In this document: positions 11,874 through 25,118 of the stretch, piece by piece
Numbering within the stretch: position 1 is the first letter of the stretch
How the letters are laid out: every line of letters starts with the position of its first letter
Source of the DNA: Lolium rigidum
Lineage: Eukaryota > Streptophyta > Magnoliopsida > Poales > Poaceae
Reading direction: 5' to 3'
Length of the DNA: 64,000 nt
NCBI RefSeq assembly: GCF_022539505.1
Contig: NC_061513.1
Location: forward strand, 351,025,696 to 351,089,695
Translations under genes and position numbers: made by a program
Notes under the pieces: generated by a model
Seen by the model: only the letters and a program-made list of their open reading frames with translations
What the model was told of the DNA's origin: nothing
Database searches by the model: none

Positions 11874-11997
11874 GACTGAAGCCGAAGCGGAGCGAGTGGT
11901 GGAGTGAAACTCATCTTGGTTGCAGTTGACATTTCGCTGTACAATGAGGCCGTGGACCCACTCGGCCACTCGTACTCTTTCCGATTTCACAGTTTTT

Positions 11998-12210
11998 ATA
12001 CTTTCTCCGTCTTTAACATGCGCACATGTTGTTTAAAAAATTAATTTGACCATTATTTTGGTCAATTAAATATTAAATATATGTTAAAAGTTATATTATT
12101 CGAAACATTTTTAAATACGAATCTAATGATATAGATTTTGTTAACATATAATTTATATTTTATTGATTACATTAATGGTCAAATTTTGTCTTAAACTGCG
12201 TGTTTTCTCG
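11998..12210. mobile_element. Degenerate Stowaway-like MITE
   Basis: An AT-rich block begins with ctttctccgtctttaacat and contains the palindromic phrases taaaatataaattatatg and catatatttaatatttaat, with inverted copies of the motif gaccat. This arrangement is usual for Stowaway (Tc1/mariner) MITEs in grasses. The terminal repeat is intact only at the left, so the element is old or truncated. It sits in the promoter region of PNGase A copy 1. Confidence 0.45.
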
Positions 12211-13050
12211 GAACATGATTGTTCGAAGCTGATAAGCTGCGATCAAGTTTAACATAAACAAATCGCCAACATTTTTCCAAAGTGAACATGTTTCTTAATG
12301 TGGTGAAAGCATTATTTCTGAACATTTTTTCAAATAAATACTTCATGTATGCAAAAAAATGTTTGCCAGGTTTAGAAAATTTTCAGGTTTTAAATATCAC
12401 CATGTTCAATGTTTAAACATATTTCATGTTGAAAAATGTTTACTAGGTTCAAAGAAATATCCATGGATCAAAAAAATACGGTCATGTATTCAAAATACTA
12501 TCATGTATTTTAAAATATATTCATGGTTTTGAAAAAATGTTCATGTATTCGTAATGATGTTTCACTGAGGTTCAGAAAATCTTAATGGTACGAAAAAAAT
12601 GTTCATGGTCTATTTAAAACAAGAATGGAAACATTTAGCCGATGGTTAGATTAATGTACTACATGGGTTTGGATAAGAGTTTGCTCATGGATTTAAAAGC
12701 TACTCACGGGTTCAAAAATATTTTATGAACAACCAGACACATGGCCCTGGTAGTTGAAAGCAACTATTACCTCACAGCATTCTATTTTTACAAACGTTGG
12801 GTTCACCGGCTTTAAAATGGAAGAATTAACAAAAGGTAAAATGCTCCCAGTTCAGAACTTACAGCAAGAAGCTTCCCGAGAGAAAACAACACATCCAAAG
12901 ATCTTCACCCAGAACTACGCTTCGTTCTTTTCACTTTCTTCTTAGCTGCGCCAATTACCCAATCAAACACGCCCAGCAATTTTTTTCTTCGATTTGGAGC
13001 GATTATTAGTTAGATGGAAATTCTGAAATGGAAGCCGAGTTACACATAGT
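12211..13050. repeat. AT-rich degenerate repeats, no gene
   Basis: Between about 12290 and 12730 short units related to gttcatgtattcaaaa recur many times with changes. This type of filler is common in grass DNA transposons. No terminal repeats were found. The final part, 12950-13025, is homologous to 15175-15245 and belongs to the duplicated segment that carries the alkenal reductase copies. Confidence 0.45.
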
Positions 13051-13059
13051 CTTTTATTT

Positions 13060-14290
13060 GTAAACACTTAGAATTCGTATTTCAATTTTTCTAAATCTGA
13101 AATAAGGTGTAAAATCTCAGTACAAACTACTTCATGTTCTAGGCTACACAAAAATAATAAATTATGATAAATTTTATAGTGAATAATGCACATTTTAATA
13201 CTATAAAATTTCTGGATGTGGCTATTTTGCACCCAGGTACATACGCTCCTGATTTTTAAATGCATTTTAAAATGTCAAAAAATCTAGCAAAACATGCCGT
13301 GAGTACATCTTGATATTCTATGTCCTCATAAAGTTGTTTCACAAAAATCTGATATGTTTGATGTCATATGTAAAAAATACAAAATTTGGTGGTAAGAAAA
13401 GGCTCTTTGTGAGACATTTTCTTATCATTTTTTACAGAAGAAAGTCCAATTCTCATCCTTGAACTCTTGGGAAAGTTCACTTTCAGTCCCAAAAATTATT
13501 TTTGGTCTAGAATGAACCTTGAACTCTCATAATAGTTCACTTTTCATCCCTTTGCAGTTGAGTTGAGCAAATTACTGGCGTGAAAAAAAAAATAGGGAAC
13601 CAGCTAAATTGGTTTAGAACCAGACGAAGCTCAAACTAGCTGAGATGTCGAACCAAACGTCACAATACAAAAAACAACGAAACCCTTGGGTCCTTGAACC
13701 AGTCTCCCGCTTAATTTCTCTCCCTTATAATTCACGTGAAGCGTTGCGCCGCAAAGGTCTGCTTGTTTGCCTATCAGAATCATCCCACCTCTCTACCCTT
13801 GCACCGTTACCTTGAGTTTTTGGCCACATATGGCAAATATTTGCCTAGCTCAATCGGCGTAACGACTAAAAGTAAATTATTCTGAGAGTTCAAGGTTCAT
13901 TTTGAACCAGACGGAAGTTCTAGGACCAAAAGTGAACTTTTACTAAAATTCAAGAACCAAAAGTGGACTTTCTTCTTTTTTACATAGGACACAAAATAAG
14001 TTAATTATCCGCCAAACTTGGCGTGTGCACATAGACTATTGATATGTACGTGCCAAATTTTTGTTCAGAATATTTTTGACACTTTAAAATTGGTAGGAGA
14101 CATGGGTTCAAATGTGCATTTTCGAAAATTTATCAGATTTAATTTGTCAATTTTGTGTACACTAGAATACAAATCGGTTTGTATTGAGATTTTACACCTT
14201 CGTACCGTTCATTATTGGTTACCTCTAGAACTTTGTTTTCAATTTAAAAAAATTAAAGTACAAATTTTCAATTTTCGAAAATAAAGAGAT
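13060..14290. mobile_element. Fold-back MITE-like element, interrupted by a Mutator-type insertion
   Basis: The sequence around 13106-13196 is an imperfect reverse complement of 14109-14199; both contain forms of ggtgtaaaatctca. The similarity continues inwards to about 13325 and 14020. The arms hold the tgtcaaaaa and gtacat phrases also seen in the MITE at 1.41 kb. A separate 539-bp element is inserted in the loop. I could not define exact ends or a target-site duplication for the outer element. Confidence 0.6.
13437..13975. mobile_element. Mutator-type MITE with 9-bp target-site duplication
   Basis: The 539-bp element begins gaagaaagtcca and ends tggactttcttc, a perfect terminal match, and the imperfect inverted similarity continues for about 100 bp. 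It is flanked by an exact 9-bp direct repeat, ttttttaca, at 13428-13436 and 13976-13984, which is the Mutator-superfamily signature. The interior is non-coding. It is nested inside the fold-back element at 13.06-14.29 kb. Confidence 0.88.
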
Positions 14291-14551
14291 ACTACAACGT
14301 GAGTGAGATGCACCCATCTCACATAGTGTGCGTCTAGTGCAGCGTGTGTCGGCTATCGAATTTAACATGAATGAATCGTTGGAGGCACGTGGTGCACGCT
14401 GCAGGCCAAGCCAACAAGTGGAGGGAGCACCAGCGGCCAGCATATAGTGTGGACCATCGAGCGGGACAGTATACATCGCATCGAGATTGCAAAGCAACTT
14501 GGATAAATATCAATCCACACCGGATCGATCCCTCGTCGGAAGTCGGAACCC

Positions 14552-14812
14552 ATGGTGGATCAGCTGAAGAGCCGGCGCGTGATCCTGAAGGAGTACGTGG
14601 AGGGCTTCCCGACGGAGGAGCACATGGAGCTGCTGCCGGCCGCCGACGTCGACGAGGCCGCGGCGGAGGAGGGGTCGGTGCTGGTGAAGAACCTGTACCT
14701 GTCCTGCGACCCGTACATGCGGCCCAAGATGTACCTGTCCTGCGACCCGTACATCCTGGGCATGCCGGGCATCCTGAAGATGTACCTGTTGGTTGTAGCT
14801 ATGTTGTTGTGA
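14552..14812 (+). pseudogene. Truncated 2-alkenal reductase copy
   Basis: The first 60 codons match the intact gene at 16401 almost exactly, starting [18 protein letters not shown]. After RPKM the sequence jumps: a short repeat of YLSCDPY, then ILGMPG (normally about 80 residues further on), then an unrelated tail ending VVAMLL and a stop. The Rossmann domain and catalytic region are missing, so no enzyme is possible. The upstream 170 bp are also homologous to the intact gene's promoter, which shows a DNA-level duplication. A short 86-residue product could still be made. Confidence 0.88.
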
Positions 14813-14869
14813 AGCGATTGCGGAGGCCGATGATGATTGAGAAACTGATTTGTCATGTGTATAAATTGT

Positions 14870-15890
14870 AAATGGTTAGGTATATGATGGATGGTTGTTC
14901 AAACATTTTGTATATTACGTTTGATTGAATCCATCAACTAGTAGTGATTTGCTATGGCTTTGAAGGGAGAATTTTCCTAATGAATTTTCATATTGGTGTG
15001 CTTGTGTGTTTCGAGGCTTTGACTAGCTACCGCCCGGGCTTTGCCCGGTGGCTCCCGCCGGCAGCGGCGACTAGGGGAGGGCGGAGAAAGAGGGTGGAGG
15101 GAGGCTAGGGTTGGACGTCCTAGAGTTGCCCGCGGGGGAGCGACCCGAGGATGATAAGCCAATCGAATGGTGCACTAACCCATCACCCAATCAGACACGG
15201 CTTGCATTTCCTTCTTCGCTTTGGAGGGATTAGTCAGTAGTCAGATGCATTTCACATAGTGTGCCTGTAGTGCAGTGTGTGGGTGAAGTAGGGGGGTGTA
15301 ACCGGATATGCAGGTCTCACGTACGTTTTATGGTATCTATATCCGATTTTAAACAATATGATGGATAAGGATGTCCGATTTGCTCCTGATACGATATAGC
15401 AAATAGCATGCGGATAAATATTATCTAAAATTTAACTAGGATAATTCTTAGATTTTGAACCGGAAAATCCGATATTTCATTCAAATTAAAGGCCAATCTC
15501 ACAACGTTAGGAGTTATCGGCTTACCGAATTCATTTATCGAGTATGTTTAGCTCTAAATTTGTACGAATGCTTGAGTTTAGCGTATTGCATTTCTTTTTT
15601 TCTTAGCTACCCATGACTCATAATTTAAATCCCTCTTAAGATTTTCAAAAACTATAACTATGTACATATATTGACTATTTTTGTTTCCAGTCTAAGTTCG
15701 TTCCATTTTCGATTAGAATCTGCAGTATGATATATTCGCTTACGAATCCGAAACCGGTCAAAATCCGTTTCAATCTAAATTTTAAAAAATATATGATAAA
15801 ATGTATGATATGATTAAAATCCGATCCGATCCGTGTACCAGGCATGTCAGCCAATTGAACATGAATCGTTGTTATACGCGAAACCAATAG
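14870..15890. other. Intergenic sequence between the reductase copies
   Basis: From 15170 to 15290 the DNA matches 12950-13025 plus 14310-14350, which marks the start of the second duplicated unit. Another short match at 15847-15872 continues it. The remainder, including the GC-rich 15030-15150 stretch, shows no gene or complete mobile element. Confidence 0.5.
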
Positions 15891-15893
15891 GTA

Positions 15894-16147
15894 CTCCCTC
15901 CGTCCGCAAATAATTGTACATCTAAGTTTTGTGTTTAGTCAAACTCTTTAAACTTTAACCAAATATAGTGTAAAGTAGTAGCATTTATGATACTAATTTA
16001 GTATCCCGAGATTCGTTTTGAAATGTAGTTTCAAATTATACCAAAATCTCATTATATATATTGCTACTTTTTCTTTCACGGTTGGTCAAAACTTAAAATG
16101 TTTGACTTAGTACAAAATCTAGAAGTACACTTATTTATGGAGGGAAT
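15894..16147. mobile_element. Stowaway MITE
   Basis: The left end is ctccctccgtccgcaaata preceded by TA, the Stowaway terminal sequence and target. The right end, gtacacttatttatggaggg, is its inverted partner. The interior has the usual gtttgacttag and tttaaactttaacc motifs. The right-hand TA appears to be lost. It sits about 250 bp upstream of the intact alkenal reductase start. Confidence 0.85.
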
Positions 16148-16166
16148 GGGTGTGAAATGAGTTTAG

Positions 16167-17474
<1,308 letters not shown>

Positions 17475-17739
17475 TTAGCTCATGAATAATTCAGAGTTTG
17501 TAAATCGATCGTGAATCGGCAATAAACAAATCATCCATAGATTGTCCCTAGTTTCAGGTCCCATCGGAACTAAGTTGTGGTCATTTTGATACTTTGTGTG
17601 AGAGCATAAGAAAATGGAATTTGACATTTTGTATGCGTGCATGAACCAAGACCATATTCAGTCCAAATACATCCATGAGAGATTGAGAGTATTATTGTAG
17701 TGAGAGAGGCTCGCTTGCTAAAAAAAAAGGCGTGAAAAT

Positions 17740-17830
17740 AGTACTACTCCCATCCGTCCTAAAATAAGCCGATTAAGTTTTAATGTCTACTAGATACATT
17801 TCGTATCTTAAAAAGAAAGTTGGGCAGAGG
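17740..17830. mobile_element. Stowaway MITE fragment
   Basis: The segment starting tactactcccatccgtccta and followed by aaaataagccgattaagtt is one end of a Stowaway element. No matching inverted end lies downstream before unrelated GC-rich sequence begins near 17840, so it is truncated. Confidence 0.55.
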
Positions 17831-17839
17831 GAACCAGTT

Positions 17840-18400
17840 CGGATCCTTGGAACCCCCTTTCCCGTCTTAGTGAAAGGAATGAGATTTGTAGATCTCCCCA
17901 GCAATCCACCTCATCAGCGTCGAATCGGCGGATCTCTTGGCCTCCCAGGCTGCCGGGGTCTGGAGGCGGTGATGCAGAGGTCGGTGTTTGCTGGTGGTGG
18001 ATTTCCCCTCCGTCGGTGGCGTTCCCAAGAGCTCCGCCGTGGATTTATCGCCTTCGTCGTGTTCGCGTCTCTGCGGAGGTGTTGTGGGCGACTTCCCCTT
18101 GCTGGTGGCCGTGGACGGCGGTGTCGGCAACTGAAGATCTGGTACAAGAAGATGGCGCGGTTCAGAGTGACAACGACGACGACCTCCGGTGTAGGTCCTT
18201 CGCGGTCGGTGCTTGGCGATTTCCCGTTCGTCAGGGGACTGCTTCTGATCCAAGGCATCGAGAGAAGTAGCGGCGGTGCTCCACCGACAACTCCGATGTG
18301 TCGCCGGCATGGTCAACGTGTAGAAGGGTTATTCTGTAGTTTTGTTTCCTTCAGGGACGTTCTGTAATGTTTCCAAATTAATGCCATTTTCCTTGCTCGC
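17840..18400 (+). mobile_element. Possible LINE-derived non-coding fragment
   Basis: A GC-rich stretch ends with ttctgtagttttgtttcctt and gggacgttctgtaatgtttcc, phrases common at grass LINE leader or tail regions. The overlapping open frames have no recognisable domain and use both strands equally, so I do not call a gene. The stop of similarity at both ends was not determined. Confidence 0.35.
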
Positions 18401-19570
18401 AAAATAAGTTGAGCAAGTTATTCAGTACAACGAGAGTAGGTAGCCACAATGACATCACCCCAGTTGCCCTCCTTTGGCGACTCGGTGGAACCCTAGATGC
18501 CCACTGCTACGCCTCTTGCCCCAAGCGCCATGCCGTCGTCCTTTGACCACTCGACAGAACCCTAGATGCCCCCTCCATTACACCCTCTCGTGTGCATGGT
18601 GGCATGCATTGATTGTGGAATTCCTCTCTCAAACGCAATACTGGCTCCGCGCAAAGACGACAATGAGATTGGCATCAGTCCTTCGAGTGGGTGCATGGAG
18701 ACGAGCTGGTGTGCGAGCGGGAGGGGCGGAGGATATGATAAATGAGCCCGATCGACGTGGACAAGTGGGACAACGATGGTTGACAACTTGGTGGCGATAG
18801 AGTGAGTTGACATTGCCGCTTGTGTGTTGAGTGGTTTGGGGATTTAACCTTCCGATGAAATTTTTGACAAAAGGGATGGGGACTTTAAATGTGTGGATCC
18901 GCCTGATCCAAATTCGGTTCTAGTTATGTTTGGTTTACCAAACTTTATTGAGAATCATTGTCCATGTAAGCATTTTCTCTCTTAGAACGAATATGATTTT
19001 TTTTTTCAAAAGTTCAGGAAACGTTAGTTTTGGACGAAAAGTAAAGTTTCTTGATAATTCTACGGTCAGTATTGAACTTTCTTCATTTTTGAAGAAGTTT
19101 TTTTTTTCGAATTTCCGAGGATCTCTGACTGGGACCTACAATATCTGCTTTTGCAACAACATAGTGGTGGATGCTTTGTGACGATGATTTGGGCGGCTAA
19201 GGAAAGAAAATAATGTGAAGTGTATGGTCCTCACCTCATGGACTAGCAATCTTCTCTTTAAATAATGTACACTAATTGTTTGTTAGACTGTCCACATGGA
19301 TTAGCAACCTTCATGAGTAACTAAAACCAGGATAAAAACTATGGGAATAGAGCACCTTCAGATGATAGAGAAAATATTTCGGACGCCAATCTTTTTTCTG
19401 AAGTAAAATATACTCATGGTTCCACAAGGCTGCAAGCAACAACCGTCCTCTTCGCTATCTTCCGCTAGGGAGTGGGAGGAGTCAGCGCCGCGCCGGCACT
19501 GCCTTGGGAGGGAGACGTGTACAACTGTACATCTTCTTCCTCTTGGGAGCGCCCGATCCAAGAATCCAAT
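18401..19570. other. Intergenic, no gene recognised
   Basis: The 18460-18830 part contains two copies of an accctagatgcc phrase about 75 bp apart and GC-rich low-complexity frames. From 18900 to 19400 the DNA is AT-rich with poly-T runs. Nothing here supports a gene or RNA. The last 150 bp should hold the promoter and 5' UTR of the nucleosidase gene. Confidence 0.4.
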
Positions 19571-19576
19571 CCAGCG

Positions 19577-21485
19577 ATGTCGATGGCCGCATCACCGCCT
19601 CCGAAGAAGAAGGTCATCATCGACACCGACCCAGGAATTGGTCAGTATCCATCCATCTTCCTCCTCTTTTCCTGTCGATCTACCCTACCTCCCTTGTCTG
19701 AATGAATGGACACGGACGGCCGGACTAACCAATCTTGTATGGCAATGGGCGAATCGATCGATGAACTGCAGATGACGCCATGGCCATCTTCGTGGCGCTG
19801 AGGTCGCCGGAGCTGGAGGTGATTGGGCTCACCACGATCTTCGGCAATGTCTACACGTCCCTCGCCACGCGCAACGCGCTACACCTCGTCAGTCAGACCC
19901 CTTGGACTTCAGTATTGATGGATCCACCTGAGTGAATCTGGTGTTAATTATACCATGTCAATTTGTTGTTTCAGCTAGAGGCTGCCGGGAGGACCGACAT
20001 CCCCGTCGCAGAGGGATCCCATGTAACAGTCAAGGTACATCACTAATCCAATTACAGTATGTGTGTGGAGTAGCATCTCATTCACAAGGCAAACCAGTAG
20101 AGTCAAGTCCTTGCTAAGCTTTACTGAATCTGTATGTGCTCTTGAAACCAACAAACAAATTCAGAAAGCCACCAAGCTACGGATTGCTAGCTTTGTTCAC
20201 GGTTCAGACGGCCTCGGCAACCAGAACTTCCCTCCACCAGCCGGCAAGCCGGTCGATCAATCTGCTGCTGCCTTCCTTGTCGAGCAGGCGAATCTATACC
20301 CTGGACAGGTCACGGTCGTCGCGCTCGGCCCGCTCACCAACCTTGCGCTGGCTGTCGAACTTGACCCGTCTTTCGCCAGCAAGATTGGGCAGATTGTTAT
20401 CCTCGGTGGCGCGTATTCAGTTAATGGAAACGTCAACCCTGCAGCTGAGGCAAATGTGAGTCACTCCTGTAAAACACAATTCTTCCACTGCTAATACACA
20501 TACTAATTCATTACCTTCAAAAATTATAATCTGTGGTACCATGCTTCCCGGGAAAATTTTGAGATCATGCATTGTGACATCTATACAGCTTTGGTTTACA
20601 TATTCCATGCTGTAGTTTCAAGAATTCTTCATCATGCCTTCATCACTAATTGATTGGGTATGTTTATTGGCAGATATTTGGCGATCCTGATGCTGCTGAT
20701 ATAGTTTTCACCTGTGGTGCTGATATTTTGGCCGTGGGAATAAACATAACTCACCAAGTAGTTCTTTCTGGTAATCCTCTAGCTTACAAGATATTCTTTG
20801 AGACGCACATTTTGGAGAGACATGAATGTAATTATTGCTTGGATTCAATGGTACTATTTCAACTAAAATGTAATCATGAATGACTACAGACGGTTAGGAT
20901 GCATAGATGTATCGCATTTGGTTGGATGAATCTACATTTGACCCTAGCAGTTTCCATGTATTACAACACCTCATATTTGACATGTCCTCCCCTCACCGTG
21001 TCTGCAGATGTTGACCGAAAGAAGCTTGAACAGTCTGACAGCAAATATGCTTGCTACTTGTGCAAGATACTGGGTCTTTATTATGATTACCACATGGACG
21101 CGTACTCCACGAAAGGTAAACAGTCAGTTGGGTTGATATACATACTTGAAGATGAAAAACTGAATGATTAACATTGTTCTAGCAGACAGACAAGAGAATG
21201 AATGACTGATTTTGCGAGTATGATGAAATGGTTGCAGGAGTGTATCTTCATGATCCAACGGCTCTTCTTGCTGCCGTAAATCCATCGCTGATGACTTACA
21301 CGGAAGGAGTGGTGAGGGTTCAGACAGATGGAATCATGAAAGGTCTAACAGTTTTCGACAATACCAAGAAAACGTATGGGGAGATAACAGCGTGGACCGG
21401 TAAGCCGACCGTGAAGGTTGCCGTCACAGTTGATGCCCCAGCAGTTGTGGAGCTCATGATGCAGCGGCTTATCATGGATGATTAG
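19577..21485 (+). CDS. URH1: Uridine (inosine-uridine preferring) nucleoside hydrolase
   Basis: Seven exons with GT/AG junctions and consistent phases give 327 residues: 19577-19640, 19772-19887, 19975-20034, 20165-20455, 20674-20770, 21008-21115 and 21238-21485. The N-terminus carries the calcium-binding motif of this family, DTDPGIDDAM (residues 16-25), whose third Asp codon is split by intron 1. Further family blocks are EVIGLTTIFGNVYT, VHGSDGLGNQNFP, GQVTVVALGPLTNLALA, QIVILGGAY and NPAAEANIFGDPDAADIV. The C-terminal VYLHDPTALLAAVNPSL carries the conserved HDP motif. Plant URH1 enzymes hydrolyse uridine, and more weakly inosine or xanthosine, to ribose and base in cytosolic pyrimidine salvage and breakdown. 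All catalytic motifs are present, so it looks functional. It converges with the RAP gene, with 544 bp between stop codons. Confidence 0.95.
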
Positions 21486-22029
21486 AACATTATGTAAACA
21501 TTATGTTCGCAATGCTGCGACCAAGAATATATTAGTCAATGTTACATTATGTACTTGTTACCTTATGGGAATGAAATGAATCATGTTCGTCTTTGTATTG
21601 TAGTTCAAGACTTGAACATTTGCAGTTCAACATATCATCCAGCTTATAGTCTGATTCAATCCTCAATGCACTACTGAAACAATCCTTGTTGTACAATTTT
21701 TTCTCCAGGAGTTTTCAGTCAGGATAACATACTGTAACCTGATACATCTTATATGTTTCAGTACCAAACAGCTCCCCAAAAATTAGTATATGATACAAAA
21801 TAGTTCAGGCTACACATACATTTCACATGCTTTCTAGAAAAGATGCATAACTATTTCTCATCACACTGCTTTTGACATGCCAATCCTTCAAGTGGCATGT
21901 TGCGCCCAATAAAGCACTGGTATCCTGCAAAGCTGAAAGATGGATACCCAATTCTTGAGTGGAAATGGGGTTCCATGAGCATTCTTCCATGTGACCGAGC
22001 TCAAGTTGTCAAACGTCCAGCTGTTGTAC

Positions 22030-24571
22030 TTATTCTGCATCAATGCCCAAAATTCTCCTCAAATACTCCATTTGCTCGGACTCACCTTGAAGCTCCTCCC
22101 ACTGTGATTATTAGGGAAAACAAACTTTTAATATATCATCTCGCTAAGTATTACAAAAATATGTTTTTGCCACATATTCAATGGGTTCCAGAATTAATAC
22201 TGAAACTCCTGTCAAGATATGTCAAATTTCCAGAAAGTTCATATGAGAACAGAAAGTGCAGAACAGCTACATTTTGTTTCTTTCCTTCGAAAAGTCCATA
22301 GAAGTGCACCAATAAACATGAACTAGAAGAGAAAAGTTTCTTTCTATTTGAAAAAAAATTACAATAGACAAAAGTCAATGAAGAAAAACAAACCGCATGG
22401 TGTTTTACTTGAGATACTAATTTCAAATGAATTATTAAAACATCAAGTGAGCATGTTATTTCAGACAATGTCATATGAAACTCTAGAAATGTCGCATACT
22501 ATGGAGTTGTGGATATAGATGTGAACAATCAACAGATTCAACAATAGGTATAATTTTTTTTTGGCAAATTGTTATAATTTATTTACTAGTGGTTACCATA
22601 TTCCAACTAAGACTAACCTCTTGGTGAGACAAGGGAACTAGTTTCCATCCAGCAGCGGTTATGTAACGCCTTTTAAATGATGTGTGGCCTAGTGGTGTGC
22701 CTGCAAAATAAGTACAAATCAGTATTAGTTTCCCTTTTGAGACTAAAAGTAGGGGAGCAAGAAAAGAATGGACAGCCTATAACTCTATCAGAAATGTTAC
22801 ATAAAGATTGAAAGCGGCAAAAAATACCTAAATTTCTTGAGAAGTGTGTTGTCCCGTCTATCTCAAGAGCAAGCTTCTCATCAACTAGTGCTGCGTCAAC
22901 AGTGTAACCATCAACTGTAAATTCTCTAACCCATTCATGGCCAGTAGTATAAAGAAGACGGCCAACATCCTTCTGAAATAAGGAGGTTGTCTTCTGATTG
23001 AACCGTTTGCTTTTCACCGCTTTTGCTATTTTTTCTTCCAGATCACCTCTTAAGGCCATATCAAGATGTGGGTACTCAAGCTTCAAAGATTGATTTGCGA
23101 GATAAACCTGAGATGAAAACATTATATCTTCCCTATACTGATCAGAGACTCGCTGCTCTTCGTACTGACTCAGAGTTCTCCAGATATGCGAGAAGAACTG
23201 GCGGTCCAGTTGCCCAAGAACTGCATAGGACCAAGCAATATTGCCAAGCTGATCTCGACTAAGGTTGAGAGCATGAGAATTGTTACCATATTCTTCGCTC
23301 GAAACTTCTTTGGCACCGCTCTGCGGCATGTCTAGATGACATCTGAAGCTGGTAGCATCCTGGAAAGCAGCATCAAGCGCATCAAGCAAAGCATATGGAC
23401 ACTCATTAAGAGAAGCACATCCCCACAAGAATTGAGCAAGCTCCTGTTCCTTGAATGTGTGCACCAATTGTGCTGCTCTCTGTGCCAATGCAGAGAAAAG
23501 GTCTGGTGCTGATTGGCGCATGGAAGCAAATGCTCCAGCGATATTGGCAACATTCTGTGCGTTAAAATCTTCAACCTTGGAAATGGCCACGTCGGCAATC
23601 CTATCCATCTCCGGCAAGTAAAGCAAGTCTCCTCCAATCTTAGACAAGGCCCAGGAGATGTTAGAGATGCCCTGGGGCGAGCACTCCGGGAGGGACAACA
23701 TTGCCAGCCCGACAAGCATGGACATGTCCCTATGACGAGCGAAGGCGAGCCGGTGTGTCTGCATCATGGACACGGACTCCATGTTCTTGGCGATGCGGTG
23801 GAGCGCAGTGGCGATGTTGAGTGCCGTGAGCGGCGAGGGGCTGAGACCTTTGGCGACGGCTGCGATGACCTCCGCGGTGAGCGCGAGCACCTCCTCGGCG
23901 GTCTGAGCCTGGACGATGTCCCTGTTGAGGGAAACCTCCTTGTTCCTGTTGGACGGCGCAGCCGAGAAGCTGGAGAGCGTCTGGATGAAGTGCTCCCTGT
24001 TTCTCTGGCGCTTTTCGTCGAACACTCCGTCTGCGAGCTGCGCGACCCTGAGGTCCAGGTCGTCTTCCACGGAGAAGATCTCCTCCACATCACCATCGAC
24101 CTCGTCTTCATCTAGCAGCTCGTCGTCCTTGCGGGGCTTCTTGCTGAGAATCTTCTTCTGCTTCTTCTTCTTCTTGTTCTTGATTTTCTTGGGCGGGGTG
24201 ACCATCCTCTCGAGCGCGGGCGAGAGGCCCCTTGCCTCGATGGAGCGCAGCGCGGAACGGCGCGCGCGGACGCACCAGTCGTTGCTCGCGGCGGGGAGCG
24301 GGTCATCGTCCTCGTCGGACCGCAGCTGAGGGTCAGGCCCCAGGAAGTCAAGCTGCCACTGCGGCGTGGCATCGTCCTCTTTCAGGGAGACGCGGCAAGG
24401 TGGGAGGCGAGGAGTGCATCGCGTGAGGTTGATGCTGAGGAGGCTGGAGAAGGGGTGGTGGAGCTGGGCATGATGGTACGGGTTGTTGGACGACAGCACG
24501 GGGAAGCTGATGCCGCCGGCGGTGTTTCGGGGAAGAGGGCCAAGGAGAGAAGCAGCAGCAGCAGCTTCCAT
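22030..24571 (-). CDS. RAP: RAP domain-containing protein, chloroplastic
   Basis: Three exons (24571-22828, 22700-22618, 22101-22030) with intact junctions encode 632 residues. The Ser/Ala/Pro-rich N-terminus, poor in acidic residues, looks like a plastid transit peptide. A Lys-rich segment follows at about 128-147. The central helical part contains repeated motifs of the octotricopeptide/FASTK type, such as [41 protein letters not shown] and [13 protein letters not shown]. The C-terminal RAP domain includes [18 protein letters not shown] and continues through exons 2 and 3 ([28 protein letters not shown]). The Arabidopsis RAP protein is needed for chloroplast 16S rRNA processing and defence-related phenotypes; the same role is inferred here. 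Reading through intron 1 gives a false C-terminus; the spliced form restores the RAP domain. The start is the first Met, giving a proper transit peptide. Confidence 0.93.
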
Positions 24572-24599
24572 TGGCGCCGGAACAGAGGTGGATAGAAGA

Positions 24600-25018
24600 A
24601 ACCCAGGAGGCTTTGGATAAAGTTGTAAAGTAATAAACGGACTTCTTTATTTGAATGCTTTCATTTCACCTCTAGCTATAGCCAAAACTCATTTTTGTCA
24701 AGAATACAGCTTTGGTAATTCGCTAGGCACGTATGATAATTCCACTTAGGCCACTCGAAGAAAAACGTCACATGTAAAAATCTCTCTTCACGACGCAAAA
24801 GTTTTTGCGTGAAGATTCTTTTAAGACTTAATCGTATGATTACCTAACACGTAGTTGCAACCTGTGTTGTAACTTACAATTAACATTATCAAGAAGCAAA
24901 TTTGATAGTTTGGAGGTATTTGTACAGCCTCGCTTGCACCGATTTTTTTTAGATACAATTTAACTTGCAACTAAAAAAACTTAATTATAACCAACTTACA
25001 AATTAAATGCATAGATCA
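24600..25018. other. Upstream of RAP gene up to the assembly gap
   Basis: AT-rich sequence without a gene. The 24601-24800 part is the expected promoter region of the minus-strand RAP gene. No complete mobile element is seen. Confidence 0.4.
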
Positions 25019-25118
25019 NNNNNNNNNNNNNNNNNNNNNNNNNNNNNNNNNNNNNNNNNNNNNNNNNNNNNNNNNNNNNNNNNNNNNNNNNNNNNNNNNN
25101 NNNNNNNNNNNNNNNNNN
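25019..25118. other. Assembly gap (100 N)
   Basis: Exactly 100 undetermined bases, the usual length for a gap of unknown size. It hides the left boundary of the Gypsy element that lies to its right. Confidence 0.99.

Noticed and set aside
11258..11944. 228- and 203-codon frames overlapping PNGase A copy 1
   Set aside because: They are out-of-frame and antisense shadows of the GC-rich 5' half of the real gene. The same holds at 46.7-47.9 kb, 16.3-17.4 kb and 38.5-39.7 kb.
22673..22830. Unspliced C-terminus of the RAP protein
   Set aside because: Reading on through intron 1 destroys the RAP domain. GT/AG splicing to 22700 and 22101 restores it.
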